From: Candidatus Magnetobacterium casense
Lineage (GTDB): Bacteria; Nitrospirota; Thermodesulfovibrionia; Thermodesulfovibrionales; Magnetobacteriaceae
Direction: 5' to 3'
Assembly: GCF_000714715.1 (NCBI RefSeq)
Contig: NZ_JMFO01000001.1
Location: 175,627 to 239,626 of the forward strand
DNA length: 64,000 bases
Shown: positions 17,045 to 26,397 of the stretch, piece after piece
How the letters are laid out: every line of letters begins with the position of its first letter
How positions within the stretch are numbered: position 1 is the stretch's first letter
Made by a program: the position numbers and the translations under genes
The notes under the pieces: generated by a model
Told to the model about the DNA's origin: nothing
The model's input: the letters and a program-made list of their open reading frames with translations, nothing else
Databases searched by the model: none

Positions 17045-19276
17045 TTACAGTCTTTTTTGGTTACGGACGCTAAAGTGCATCTCTTCTTCAAGCATTTGGG
17101 TGATAACATCCGGTTGAACGGGGGGACTGAATATTGGCCCCTGTACTTCGTTACACCTGATGGTGCGCAGGAACTCCAGTTGGTCCAGGGTCTCCACTCC
17201 CTCGGCTATGACCCGGAGGTTGAGTGTATGGGCAAAGGCAACTATGGCCCGCGCAATGGCTGAATAATCGGCGTCAGTGACGATTCTCTGTACCAGCGTC
17301 TTATCCATTTTAAGGGCATCTATAGGGAAGCGCTTGAGGTAACACAGGGAGGAGTGTCCGGTTCCAAAGTCGTCAATGGTTATATTAAACCCTTCATCCT
17401 TAAGCCTCCAGAGCACCTTGATCGACTCATCGAGGTCCCACATCAGTGTATCTTCGGTCAGTTCAATTTCCAGGTTGGCAGGTTCAACGGCGCTGTCCTT
17501 AATGGTCTTCGTGATAATCTCCAGTATCTGTCTGTGTTTGAACTGACTGCCCAGGAGCTTGACGGCCATCCGGATGTGATTGAAACCCTCTGCCATCCAC
17601 AGTCTGTTCTGCCTGCAGACCTTTCTGAGCATCCAACTGCCCAGGGGTACTGTAAGGGCTGCCTCTTCGGCCACTGCTATAAACTCCGATGGGGATATGT
17701 CACCCATCTCAGGCGTGTGCCACCGTAAAATCCCCTCCATGCCCTTAATCTGTCCCGAGTATATGTCAACGTGGGGTTGATACAGCACGTCAAGACCGTC
17801 TCTGTCAAGTGCCTTGCGCAGGAGGTTCTCTATGCCAAGACGTCTTATGGCCTTTTCATTCATGCTGGGGCAATAGAACCGGTAATCGTTTTTGCCATGG
17901 GTCTTGACCTGATACATTGCTATATCGGCGTACTTAAGCAGGGTTGCCGTGTTATCTGAATCGGTTGGGAAGATACTGATACCGATGCTGACTCCGACAG
18001 AGCACTCATGGTCATTGAGATAAAACGGTTCAGACAGCGCCCGGATTATCTTCTTTGCCACATTTGTAACGGCTACGCTGTTGCTTACGTTGTTGATGAT
18101 GATCGCAAACTCATCCCCTCCCATACGGGCCACCGTGTCGGAGCGACGGATACAGCGTCCCAGGCGGACTGCCGTCTCCTGGAGCAGCAGGTCTCCCACG
18201 TCGTGGCCCAGGGTGTCGTTTATCGTCTTAAACCTGTCAAGGTCCAAAAACAACACGGCCAGCTTCTTGCCGCTGCGTAGGGCCTGCTCCATGGCCTGAG
18301 TCAGACGGTCGTTAAACAACATGCGGTTGGGGATGTTGGTCAGCACGTCAAAGTGTGCCAATTGTTGCAGGCGTTGTTGTGTTTCGTTTCTGACAATGGC
18401 GTTGATAAATATGTCGCCTGCCATCTTTATGAGCATGATGTCTTCTTCGCTCCATGCTCTTTCATCGGTGGTTGTAGCAAACCACAAAAATCCTGCCACC
18501 TTGCCGCCACAGGCCATCGGCACTACGACCGTTGACTTAATGCCCATAAGCATTAGCGCCTGTTGCTCGGTCTGCGAAGACACCTGCGGCATCGAGCTTA
18601 ACGCAAAAAAATCCCCCTTTTTGACCATCCCCATAAGCCACGGAAACCGCCGCCGTGTCATCCTTTTCACCAGCCCAAGGCACGGCTTGACACCATGGGC
18701 AGTCCATTCATGCACGTAGGTTGCCACGGCCACATCAGCCATTTCGCTGATAAACACGTACCCCCTGTCCACCGACAGAAACCTGCCAATCATGCCAATG
18801 GTTGCATTGATTTCGTCAAAGAGGGCATCGGCTGCAACTTTTATGAACCGGGTTGATATTTCGGCCTTGAACCTGTCTATCTCTATGTGACGGCGCAGGG
18901 CAAGTTCCACGATCCTGTTGTCCGTCACATCCCTGGACGTCAGGGCGTATCCCACCTGGCTTCCGTTGCCATTGTGGAGGGCCGATACCTTCGACTCGAT
19001 ATAGCGGATGTTCTTGCCTCGTACCTGCTTGTAGGCATACATGAAGCTCCCCGTGGTTCTGACGGCCTTTATCCCGGCATCAAACCACGCCATGTCCACC
19101 CCCCGGCTGTTATGGATGTCTATGACCGACTTGCCAATCAGCTCACCTGCCTTACACCCAAAGAGGTGCTCCCCCACCCGGTTACAGTAGGTTATGACAA
19201 ACTGCAAATCAGTCGCCACTATTGAAATGTCTATCGATGAACTGAGTATATCGCCAAGTAAATCAGTCTGTTCCAT
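17045..19276 (-). CDS. PAS-GAF-GGDEF-EAL cyclic di-GMP signalling protein
   Basis: A 743-residue cytoplasmic sensor. Order: PAS (about 5-120; ISIVATDLQFVITYCNRVGE), GAF (about 140-305; VVVPMACGGKVAGFLWFA), GGDEF (about 315-475) and EAL (about 490-735). The cyclase site is intact (RMGGDEFAII), and an RxxD inhibitory I-site (RRSD) sits five residues before it, so product feedback is expected. The phosphodiesterase half is altered: the EAL motif reads EGI (GMEGILRW), and the metal-binding Asn of the usual NLS motif is Lys (MAVKLLGSQF). DDFGTG, KMDK and AEGVET are kept. The net activity is therefore probably c-di-GMP synthesis. It is monocistronic. Confidence 0.92.
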   Translation of the reverse strand: MEQTDLLGDILSSSIDISIVATDLQFVITYCNRVGEHLFGCKAGELIGKSVIDIHNSRGVDMAWFDAGIKAVRTTGSFMYAYKQVRGKNIRYIESKVSALHNGNGSQVGYALTSRDVTDNRIVELALRRHIEIDRFKAEISTRFIKVAADALFDEINATIGMIGRFLSVDRGYVFISEMADVAVATYVHEWTAHGVKPCLGLVKRMTRRRFPWLMGMVKKGDFFALSSMPQVSSQTEQQALMLMGIKSTVVVPMACGGKVAGFLWFATTTDERAWSEEDIMLIKMAGDIFINAIVRNETQQRLQQLAHFDVLTNIPNRMLFNDRLTQAMEQALRSGKKLAVLFLDLDRFKTINDTLGHDVGDLLLQETAVRLGRCIRRSDTVARMGGDEFAIIINNVSNSVAVTNVAKKIIRALSEPFYLNDHECSVGVSIGISIFPTDSDNTATLLKYADIAMYQVKTHGKNDYRFYCPSMNEKAIRRLGIENLLRKALDRDGLDVLYQPHVDIYSGQIKGMEGILRWHTPEMGDISPSEFIAVAEEAALTVPLGSWMLRKVCRQNRLWMAEGFNHIRMAVKLLGSQFKHRQILEIITKTIKDSAVEPANLEIELTEDTLMWDLDESIKVLWRLKDEGFNITIDDFGTGHSSLCYLKRFPIDALKMDKTLVQRIVTDADYSAIARAIVAFAHTLNLRVIAEGVETLDQLEFLRTIRCNEVQGPIFSPPVQPDVITQMLEEEMHFSVRNQKRL

Positions 19277-19618
19277 TTTTAAGTCAGTCCTTAGTCTTTT
19301 AGTGTACCCGTGACTTTAGTATAGCATATTTCCGATAAGCAAAGTTCATTGACAACATTTTATCCAGGGCAATCTCATCTGACCATTAAGAGAAAAGAAA
19401 GGGGTGACTCCACCGTGTCATTTCAGTGTATAATTTAAGAACATACCGTATAAACGATAAAAACATCTGATGAAAAAATATCTTGACATTTGATTTTGAT
19501 GATAAGATTGTGTTAGACTTAAACTGTAATGTTGGTGTAAAGTTAAAAATTGATACAATGGGAAGGGCTATCGCAAAATCCAAACTGGCGATTTTGCCTA
19601 TAAAGAAGGGAGGCAATG
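19277..19618. other. Intergenic region with possible promoters and a hairpin
   Basis: This 342-base gap holds a short fragment of the dispersed repeat edge (agaaaagaaaggggtgactc, about 19390-19410), a TATAAT at 19429-19434, and a TTGACA at 19483-19488 without a good -10 at the standard distance. A perfect hairpin, gcaaaatc/gattttgc around a short loop (about 19573-19598), lies just before the ribosome binding site of the next gene. The hairpin could be an operator or a translational control element; none of this is proven. Confidence 0.4.
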
Positions 19619-19834
19619 ATGGATATCGATGAGAAAGACGGTGATTTTCGTAGTACAGAGCAGTTTAGTGAGCGCAGACTCGAGATTGAACATTACTACA
19701 TTGGCAACAGAAGACCTGATAGCATAGTAGGGTGTCTGGTAAGAGACAAGGGAATGCCGGTGGACGAGCTTGTTGAAGGGTTAAATAGGTTTGTGCAAAA
19801 TGCCGAGCTTTTCTTGGGGAATGTAGAACGATAG
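19619..19834 (+). CDS. Small acidic protein of unknown function
   Basis: Not recognised. A 71-residue protein (MDIDEKDGDFRSTEQFSERR and so on, ending FLGNVER) without signal peptide or membrane helix. The ribosome binding site AAGGGAGG ends five bases before ATG 19619; an ATG three bases earlier is too close. The pattern DSIVGCLVRDKGMPVDELVEGL looks like a short helix-turn-helix-like or all-helical protein. It precedes the A+T-rich metallopeptidase gene by about 70 bases, but a strong hairpin lies between them, so they may not be fully co-transcribed. Confidence 0.6.
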   Translation: MDIDEKDGDFRSTEQFSERRLEIEHYYIGNRRPDSIVGCLVRDKGMPVDELVEGLNRFVQNAELFLGNVER

Positions 19835-19841
19835 CATAGAT

Positions 19842-19890
19842 AGACATAAAACAATGAAACATCGCTTTGTTGTTTTATGTCTTTTGTTTG
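19842..19890 (+). terminator. Hairpin terminator after the small gene
   Basis: A perfect 13-base-pair inverted repeat, agacataaaacaa (19842-19854) and ttgttttatgtct (19870-19882), encloses a 15-base loop and is followed by tttgtttg. It is A+T-rich but otherwise fits an intrinsic terminator or attenuator. It covers the ATG at 19877, which argues that the next gene starts at GTG 19907. Confidence 0.6.
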
Positions 19891-19906
19891 TCTTAGGGGG
19901 TATATT

Positions 19907-22411
19907 GTGGAAAATATTGAGACGTATGTTAGTGGGGGAGTTGGAAATACAGCCCTGCGAATTATATTGTTAAAAACAATTACCGGATATGAAACAAACG
20001 TATACAATGAATATGCCAATTTTTTAAACGTATATCAGAATATCGGTATAAAAAATTGGTGTGGATATAAAATATTTGGTGAGTATGATTTATGCTTTAT
20101 TATTGAGAGGGAGAATTTAGACCATGACGTGATGTACTCGGGAACAATAGAAGGTATAACCTACAGTACTGAAATCTTATGTTATTCCTATAATGAGTAT
20201 AAACCTGAAGAGTTTTATTACCGATGTAGCAAATTTCCACTGATATCTATAAGTATAGTCAAGTTTGATCCGGCTATTTTAAAAAATAAAGGGCGTATTG
20301 GTGCTGAAACCGAGTATCTACAAAAAATCAACAAACAAAAAGATTTGTATAGTTTCGGTAGTTTTGGATGGGGCGAATATGTTCTTATCTACCCAGCGGC
20401 AACATTTAATACCATTTATTCAACGTTCATAAGAGATACCTTTATTTCTAATACCCATGCGTGTATGTGTACCATCAAGTCATTTTCTATGTTAGGTGTA
20501 AATGGTAAACTACTTTTTTTGCAGAAAAATGATAATGGGAAAAAGTCACTCGATATAGAGCGAATCAAAACATTGCTTTATGAAAACCTGAACGAGAAGA
20601 TTAAACAAGAAGACGGTTTTTTCCCATCGTTTTATGTTTCATGTAATCCGATGGAAATAGAGCTACTCTGTAGACGTCTACATAAGGTTCTGTTATCTAA
20701 TGATATATATATAGGCGATAATGATAACATTGTAGCGTTTGGTGTACATGATTTTATTGTAGACATAAAAGAAAGTACCTGGAACAATTTTTTATTGAGT
20801 ATTTTACAGTTTCGTGAAGAAAGCAAAGAGTTAATATTTGGAACATATATTCGGCTGAAAAAAGTGCATAGAATACCACATCCTACAAACGAATCATCTG
20901 ACGATAATAAAAAGATCATTCCAAATAAAGTTATTGTAGAACTCTCACAAAATGACGTAAATGAAATAGCCAAACTGGGTCATCCTACCCAAGAAACGAT
21001 TGTCAGCACTATCTATACTTTCAACCAATATTTGCAAAACGATATGTTATATGATTCTGTCGAAGACCTTGTTAAGTATGTCAAAAAGATGAAGGACAAG
21101 GCAATCGAACCTGAATCTCTTGATGAGGAAGCTACTCAAAACTTAAAATACTTAGAAGAAATGCCCGATCTGATAAAATCAGCTTGCAATCAAAGACTAG
21201 CCGGATATTTATTACAAGAAGCAGGTGAGGATTTTTCGCCTTTTAAAGGTGGCAAACAGATGCTTATAAAGGCAATTACTACCCTGTGTGTTGATATTAT
21301 AGAAGGCATTGGAATTAGGAATTGGGTAGGTTTTGTTTCTATTGGAAGAGATAATGTTTATTCTCATTTTTATGATACATTAAGTATTCCTGTAAACGCA
21401 GTATTTCATGTTGATAGATATTTTGGTGTCTTTCATGAAATAGGACATTTGTTTTTACTGAAAAACAATATATTCATAAGAGATATGACTAAAAACGATA
21501 AAGCTAAAGATATCACTAAGGATAGTGAAATAAAATATACACAAACTGTGGAAGAAATATGGTGTGATCTTTTTGCCCTAAAATGTGGATTCTTAAAAAA
21601 ACTTGAATTATTCATGTACTCTTTTATACCATATATAGGTGATCTTTTATCCAAACAGTGCTGCGATAAATACTCTGTTATAGAGCATGGATTACGACTT
21701 ATGGGAACAATAGAATATCAAAATAGACATTCTCGTGTTATACAAGGAATAGAAGAAGATAATGTATACTTAAAAGACTATTTGTCTCATTTTAAAAAGC
21801 CACGTTATGATGAAGATTTTCTTAAGAATGAAATATTGAAACGCTATAGAGAATCAAAATCATTCTACGATCAGACATTTAAATGGTATAATGACATTGA
21901 AAAAGCATACGAATTGGAAAAATATGTTTCTGATAGAATTACTCTATCCCACCAGATAGAGATAACAGAGCTGTTGAACGGAATAGTGGTTAAAAACATA
22001 GAATATCCTCATCTTGTAATCATTAAATTGCTTAAACATAAATATGACAATAAAATAGAAGAATTATCATTTAGCACTAATGTTGCTACCATTTTATCAT
22101 TTGTCAACTCTCACTATGAAAAAGTGAAGACAAAGAACATAAAGGATAAAGATAAAATCTTAAGTCTGTTAAGAAATCAGGACTCAAATGAATTAATAAT
22201 TGCTGAAATTCTAAAAATACTCTATCAAACAGATACTGAAGTTCTATATACTTCTCTGTCAAATGAGGATGAAGTGATGTCATCGCTCATTAATCAAGAT
22301 AGTACCAAAAGAGTGCAGTTAGAAGAATTAGCAGATAAATTACTAAAACTGACATACGACATCGGAGTCGCCATAATAGCATGTAAGTTGTTCGAGTGGT
22401 TAGGTAAGTAG
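19907..22411 (+). CDS. Putative HExxH metallopeptidase with three related N-terminal modules
   Basis: Not assigned to a known family. The 834-residue product starts at GTG 19907, six bases after ttaggggg. A zinc-protease-like motif lies at residues 510-514 (VFHEIGHLFLL), and EEIWCDLFAL about 36 residues later could give the third ligand. The first about 320 residues seem to hold three related units with the strand pattern G.[YH]D/V plus hydrophobic strand: KIFGEYDLCFII, FGWGEYVLIYP and AFGVHDFIVDI. The first unit recalls the AsnC/Lrp ligand-binding ferredoxin-like fold. No signal peptide or membrane helix is clear. The gene is much more A+T-rich than its neighbours and uses A/T-ending codons, a sign of horizontal transfer. 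A sensor-protease is one possible reading. Confidence 0.72.
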   Translation: MENIETYVSGGVGNTALRIILLKTITGYETNVYNEYANFLNVYQNIGIKNWCGYKIFGEYDLCFIIERENLDHDVMYSGTIEGITYSTEILCYSYNEYKPEEFYYRCSKFPLISISIVKFDPAILKNKGRIGAETEYLQKINKQKDLYSFGSFGWGEYVLIYPAATFNTIYSTFIRDTFISNTHACMCTIKSFSMLGVNGKLLFLQKNDNGKKSLDIERIKTLLYENLNEKIKQEDGFFPSFYVSCNPMEIELLCRRLHKVLLSNDIYIGDNDNIVAFGVHDFIVDIKESTWNNFLLSILQFREESKELIFGTYIRLKKVHRIPHPTNESSDDNKKIIPNKVIVELSQNDVNEIAKLGHPTQETIVSTIYTFNQYLQNDMLYDSVEDLVKYVKKMKDKAIEPESLDEEATQNLKYLEEMPDLIKSACNQRLAGYLLQEAGEDFSPFKGGKQMLIKAITTLCVDIIEGIGIRNWVGFVSIGRDNVYSHFYDTLSIPVNAVFHVDRYFGVFHEIGHLFLLKNNIFIRDMTKNDKAKDITKDSEIKYTQTVEEIWCDLFALKCGFLKKLELFMYSFIPYIGDLLSKQCCDKYSVIEHGLRLMGTIEYQNRHSRVIQGIEEDNVYLKDYLSHFKKPRYDEDFLKNEILKRYRESKSFYDQTFKWYNDIEKAYELEKYVSDRITLSHQIEITELLNGIVVKNIEYPHLVIIKLLKHKYDNKIEELSFSTNVATILSFVNSHYEKVKTKNIKDKDKILSLLRNQDSNELIIAEILKILYQTDTEVLYTSLSNEDEVMSSLINQDSTKRVQLEELADKLLKLTYDIGVAIIACKLFEWLGK

Positions 22412-22512
22412 TCGGTAGGAAAGGTCTATTCCCTCAGGATAGTTTACAATAGCAGGTACGGGCAACGTAAACAATGAGATATTGCGGTACAACATGAGGA
22501 AGGGTCTCCGAC

Positions 22513-23823
22513 GTGCAACGGGATAGCGTCAATCTGCTGAGGGAGCTGTACGCTGCTGCGGTGGAGGCTGTATCTCCGTATGGGACGGTGGTTGGGCACG
22601 CCGACTACTTGCGCCGCATGTTTTACGCAGGAGGCTTCAGGAGGTTGTACGTGGCGGCCATCGGCAAGTCGGCATACGGGATGGCCAGGGCCATTGAAGA
22701 TACACTCGCTGACATCCTGGCAGGCGGTGTGGCGATCACCAAGTATGGTCACGTTGACATCCACCCTCTTGGCAAGATAAGGGTCTTTGAAGCAGCCCAT
22801 CCCACCCCCGACAAACACGGCCTGGAGGCAACACGATACCTACTTGGTCTTGCACGCGGACTGGATAAACAGACACTGTTGCTGTGTTTGCTGTCAGGGG
22901 GCGGATCGGCGCTCTTTGTCTGCCCTCCCGATGGCGTAACCCTCCAGGACAAGCAAACGACTACCAGGCTGCTCCTAAATGCCGGGGCCAATATAGCGGA
23001 GCTTAACGCAGTCAGAAAACACCTCTCCCTCGTTAAGGGCGGACAGTTTGCGATGATGGCCTATCCTGCCAGGATTGTGTCGCTGATTATCTCCGACTGT
23101 GTGGGCGACCCGCTGGACGTTATAGCCTCCGGCCCAACTGCCGCAGATACAACCACGTTTGCAGACGCCTTGGACGTGTTCAGGAGATACGAACTCACAC
23201 ACCAACTGCCGGCATCCGTTGTGAACCACCTGCTGGAGGGACAGAGCGGCCTGCATCCCGATACCCCCAAAGACGGCGATGCGGTACTCAGGGGCGTTGA
23301 AAACATCATCGTTGCCAACAACCTCAAGGCCCTCAACGCCGCACACACAAGGGCAACCATCATGGGTAATGACGCACGGATACTGACCGATTCGCTCACC
23401 GGAGAGGCACGTACCGTTGCCCGGTGGCTGGCCTCGCAGCTCAGACAACAGCAACGTCCCACCACCAGCCCCCTGTGTCTGATCAGCGGCGGTGAGACCA
23501 CGGTTACCGTCAGGGGCAACGGCACCGGCGGCAGAAACATGGAACTGGCACTGGCATTTGCTATTGAGATCGAGGGGCTTGATGGCGTCACACTCCTGTC
23601 AGCCGGCACCGATGGCACCGATTGTGTGGACAGTGCCGCAGGGGCCTTCGTCGATGGTTATACCACCATAAGGGCAAAAAACATGGGCTTGGACCCCCTA
23701 CAATACCTCAACAACAACGACTCCTACAACTTCTTCCACCGACTCGGAGACCTGTTTGTAACCGGCCCGACACAGACCAACGTTATGGATATACAGTTAA
23801 TCAAGCAACTACCTGACATATAA
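22513..23823 (+). CDS. Glycerate 2-kinase (GckA/MOFRL type)
   Basis: Phosphorylates D-glycerate to 2-phosphoglycerate, feeding serine- or sugar-derived glycerate into glycolysis; cytoplasmic. The 436-residue product has the DUF4147 N-terminal domain (AAIGKSAYGMA, LLSGGGSALF, VRKHLSLVKGG) and a C-terminal MOFRL domain (LISGGETTVTVRGNGTGGRN, SAGTDGTDCVDSAAGAF). The start is GTG 22513, eight bases after aggaaggg. Length and motifs are complete. It is followed by the GNAT-like gene after about 60 bases; a small cgtgca/tgcacg hairpin lies between them. Confidence 0.92.
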   Translation: MQRDSVNLLRELYAAAVEAVSPYGTVVGHADYLRRMFYAGGFRRLYVAAIGKSAYGMARAIEDTLADILAGGVAITKYGHVDIHPLGKIRVFEAAHPTPDKHGLEATRYLLGLARGLDKQTLLLCLLSGGGSALFVCPPDGVTLQDKQTTTRLLLNAGANIAELNAVRKHLSLVKGGQFAMMAYPARIVSLIISDCVGDPLDVIASGPTAADTTTFADALDVFRRYELTHQLPASVVNHLLEGQSGLHPDTPKDGDAVLRGVENIIVANNLKALNAAHTRATIMGNDARILTDSLTGEARTVARWLASQLRQQQRPTTSPLCLISGGETTVTVRGNGTGGRNMELALAFAIEIEGLDGVTLLSAGTDGTDCVDSAAGAFVDGYTTIRAKNMGLDPLQYLNNNDSYNFFHRLGDLFVTGPTQTNVMDIQLIKQLPDI

Positions 23824-23886
23824 CAAAAAAAAGCCCTCCGTGCAGGAGATTTGCACGAGATTCATAATATTATAAGGAGACATAAC

Positions 23887-25002
23887 ATGGCTATGCTGAC
23901 GATAAAAGAGGCCAGGAGCCGGGGTGAGATGCTGCAATTTATCAGATTCCCCCTGAGGCTGTATAAAGACGACCCGTATTACTCTCCGCAGTTGACACGG
24001 GACTTGCAGGTGGAGTTTTCAAAAAAGAACCCGTTTTTCAGATTCAGCAAGGTCAGGTTTTTCCTGCTCTACAGCGGCAAGGAAATAGCGGGTCGTGTGG
24101 TGTCGATAGTGAATCGCCGCCACCTGGAGAGACACAACGATGGTGTTGGCTTCTTCGGGTTCTATGAATCCGTGGATGATACCGCCGTGGCCACTGGGCT
24201 CCTTGACGTTGTGCAGGAGGAGCTAAGGGGTAGCGGTCTTGGGATAATGCGCGGGCCTATGAACTTCTCAACAAATGAGGAGTGCGGCTTTTTGATCGAC
24301 GGCTTTGATACCCCACCTATGCTCATGACGCCCCACAATCCACCCTACTACAAGACGCTCATGGAGGGGTGCGGGATGTTAAAGGTCAAGGACCTCTACG
24401 CCTATGCCAAGGAGGTCCCCCCCGACGGTCCCCCTCAGAAGGTCAACCGTGTTGCCGACATCGCTCAAAAACGCGGTATCACCGTCAGGTCTATCAACAT
24501 GAAGGATTATAAAAACGAACTGTTACGCTTTAAGGATATCTATAACAGTTCATGGGCAGATAACTGGGGATTTATCCCCTTTGACGATGCCGAGTTTGAT
24601 TTTATGAGCGGCAAGTTAAAACAAATAGTGGTCCCGGACCTGGTGCTTATCGCTCAGGCAGGGGAGGAGGTCATTGGATTGCTGGGGCTATTTCCTGACT
24701 TTAACTTCGTCCTCAGAAAGATGCACGGCAAACTAACCCCAATAACACTGCTGTCGGCGCTATATTACTCCAGAAAGATCACGGGTGTACGGCTGATGCT
24801 CTTTGGTGTCAAGCCGCAGTACAGATTCAAGGGCGTTGATGCACTGATGACCAGGGAGATATTCCGCAGGGCATGGGAGGGTGGCTACAAACTGTCTGAG
24901 TTCTCATGGATACTGGAGGACAACGAACCGATCAAGAAGATCATTGAGCTGGTTGAGGGGAGGCTCTACAAGACATACAGGATATACGAAAGACCAATAT
25001 GA
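23887..25002 (+). CDS. GNAT-superfamily-like protein (YghO type)
   Basis: A 371-residue cytoplasmic protein resembling the YghO group of GNAT-fold proteins, whose substrate is unknown. Seen: the N-terminal PLRLYKDDPYYSPQLTRDLQ, a conserved GPMNFSTNEECGFLIDGFDT segment, YNSSWADNWGFIPF, and a C-terminal acetyltransferase-like region with VKPQYRFKGVDALM and WILEDNEPIKKIIE. The start ATG 23887 follows AAGGAG; an upstream ATG (23851) would place the ribosome binding site inside the gene. The same strand and short gap suggest co-expression with glycerate kinase. Confidence 0.78.
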   Translation: MAMLTIKEARSRGEMLQFIRFPLRLYKDDPYYSPQLTRDLQVEFSKKNPFFRFSKVRFFLLYSGKEIAGRVVSIVNRRHLERHNDGVGFFGFYESVDDTAVATGLLDVVQEELRGSGLGIMRGPMNFSTNEECGFLIDGFDTPPMLMTPHNPPYYKTLMEGCGMLKVKDLYAYAKEVPPDGPPQKVNRVADIAQKRGITVRSINMKDYKNELLRFKDIYNSSWADNWGFIPFDDAEFDFMSGKLKQIVVPDLVLIAQAGEEVIGLLGLFPDFNFVLRKMHGKLTPITLLSALYYSRKITGVRLMLFGVKPQYRFKGVDALMTREIFRRAWEGGYKLSEFSWILEDNEPIKKIIELVEGRLYKTYRIYERPI

Positions 25003-25017
25003 AGATATTACACTCAC

Positions 25018-26181
25018 TTACACGATGACGGTATCCGGTATGGTACAACCGTTAAATTCCGAGGCATAGGACGTAGTATACGCCCCGGCGGAGAGTATGA
25101 GCACAAGGTCGCCCACCTGTGGTTCAGCCAGTGAGACGTTTCTGTCGATCACGTCAAAGCTGTCACAGCTTGGTCCGGCCAGAATCCAGTCTTTTATGGT
25201 GCCGGTACCGGGCGTTGTCTCAACTACATACGTGTACCTGATCCCGCCAACGCTCTCCATCAGACCGTTAAAGACCCCCACGTCAATATAGAGCCACTTG
25301 CCGTCAAGCCTGTCCGCCTTTCCCGTGACACTGGCCACGATAACGCCCGCATCCCCGACAACCACTCTGCCAGGTTCGATAAAAACCGCCACATCATCGG
25401 CAAACCGCTCCCTGATAAGGACGTCGATGTGTCTTTCGATGGTGTCAATGGCCAGTGCGTCCCTGGTGTACTTCACCGGATAGCCGCCGCCAATGTTGAG
25501 CAGCGACAGGGACATGCCGGCCTCCTGTGCCCGTGTATACAACAGACGCGCCTTATCGAGGGCTATGTTCCAGTTGTAGATGTTGTTACACTGTGAGCCA
25601 ACATGAAAGGTAATGCCGCATGGTTCCAATCCACGGCTTTTGGCATACAGCAACAACCGCAAGGCATCGTCTATTTCGACCCCAAACTTCTTGCTCAACG
25701 GCCACTCGCTACCCTCATTGGGAATGGAGAGCCGAACGTACACGCTGCATCCGCCACAGTAACGTGCCAGCTTGTCAACCTCCGTGCCGGAGTCAAAGGC
25801 ATAGTGCCTTATGCCGTAATCTGCCGCCTGCCTGATAAACGCCACGGTCTTGACAGGATTGGACGATATGATCCGCTCCGGGCTGACCCCCAACTGCGCC
25901 AACACCCGCAACTCGCCATCAGAGGATATCTCGAATCCACCGCCTAAGCCATCTATCAGCCTCAAAACCTCAACTGCAGGATTGGCCTTAACGGCATAAA
26001 ACACCCTGCTGTTTCTTACCCTGCTGCCAAGCAGACCAAGATTTCTGACAACCCGCTCGCCATTGACTACAAGACAGGGCGTCTTGACCACCCCGGAGTC
26101 TATGTAGTTAAAGACCTTCAATAAGGTTGACTTGTCAACTATCCTTGCAACAGACGGCTCTATCTTAAATGTCTTTACCAC
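25018..26181 (-). CDS. Ornithine/lysine decarboxylase family (alanine-racemase fold)
   Basis: PLP enzyme making putrescine (or cadaverine) from ornithine (or lysine). The 387-residue product has the PLP Lys in FYAVKANP, FHVGSQC, the phosphate-binding LLNIGGGYPVKY, FIEPGRVVVG, and the active-site Cys in GPSCDSFDVI. The C-terminal Tyr region AGAYTTSYASEFNG is present. This pattern and length fit eukaryotic-like/bacterial ODC rather than diaminopimelate or biosynthetic arginine decarboxylase. It starts at GTG 26181 with a weak ribosome binding site, and converges on the GNAT-like gene, with stops about 16 bases apart. Confidence 0.87.
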   Translation of the reverse strand: MVKTFKIEPSVARIVDKSTLLKVFNYIDSGVVKTPCLVVNGERVVRNLGLLGSRVRNSRVFYAVKANPAVEVLRLIDGLGGGFEISSDGELRVLAQLGVSPERIISSNPVKTVAFIRQAADYGIRHYAFDSGTEVDKLARYCGGCSVYVRLSIPNEGSEWPLSKKFGVEIDDALRLLLYAKSRGLEPCGITFHVGSQCNNIYNWNIALDKARLLYTRAQEAGMSLSLLNIGGGYPVKYTRDALAIDTIERHIDVLIRERFADDVAVFIEPGRVVVGDAGVIVASVTGKADRLDGKWLYIDVGVFNGLMESVGGIRYTYVVETTPGTGTIKDWILAGPSCDSFDVIDRNVSLAEPQVGDLVLILSAGAYTTSYASEFNGCTIPDTVIV

Positions 26182-26397
26182 TGCGTCATTATTATAACAA
26201 ATTAAGGCTCTATGGGGTGTATAAAATTTTTATGCAACATCAGCACGTTTTACCGTAGCGTGTTGTTTCGTATAGATTTTAGATGAGGCAATTGGGACCA
26301 TTGTAAAAAATATCCCATTTACGTTAAACTAAACACGGTAAAGGTTCTTATAACAATACAATTACACAGGCAATAAAACAGTATAAGGAAGACGAAG

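Noticed and set aside
4302..26293. A 17-base sequence (aattgcctcatctaaaa, 4302-4318) recurs inverted at 26277-26293.
   Set aside because: One shared 17-mer in A+T-rich gaps of a 64 kb window is within what chance allows, and the flanks do not match.
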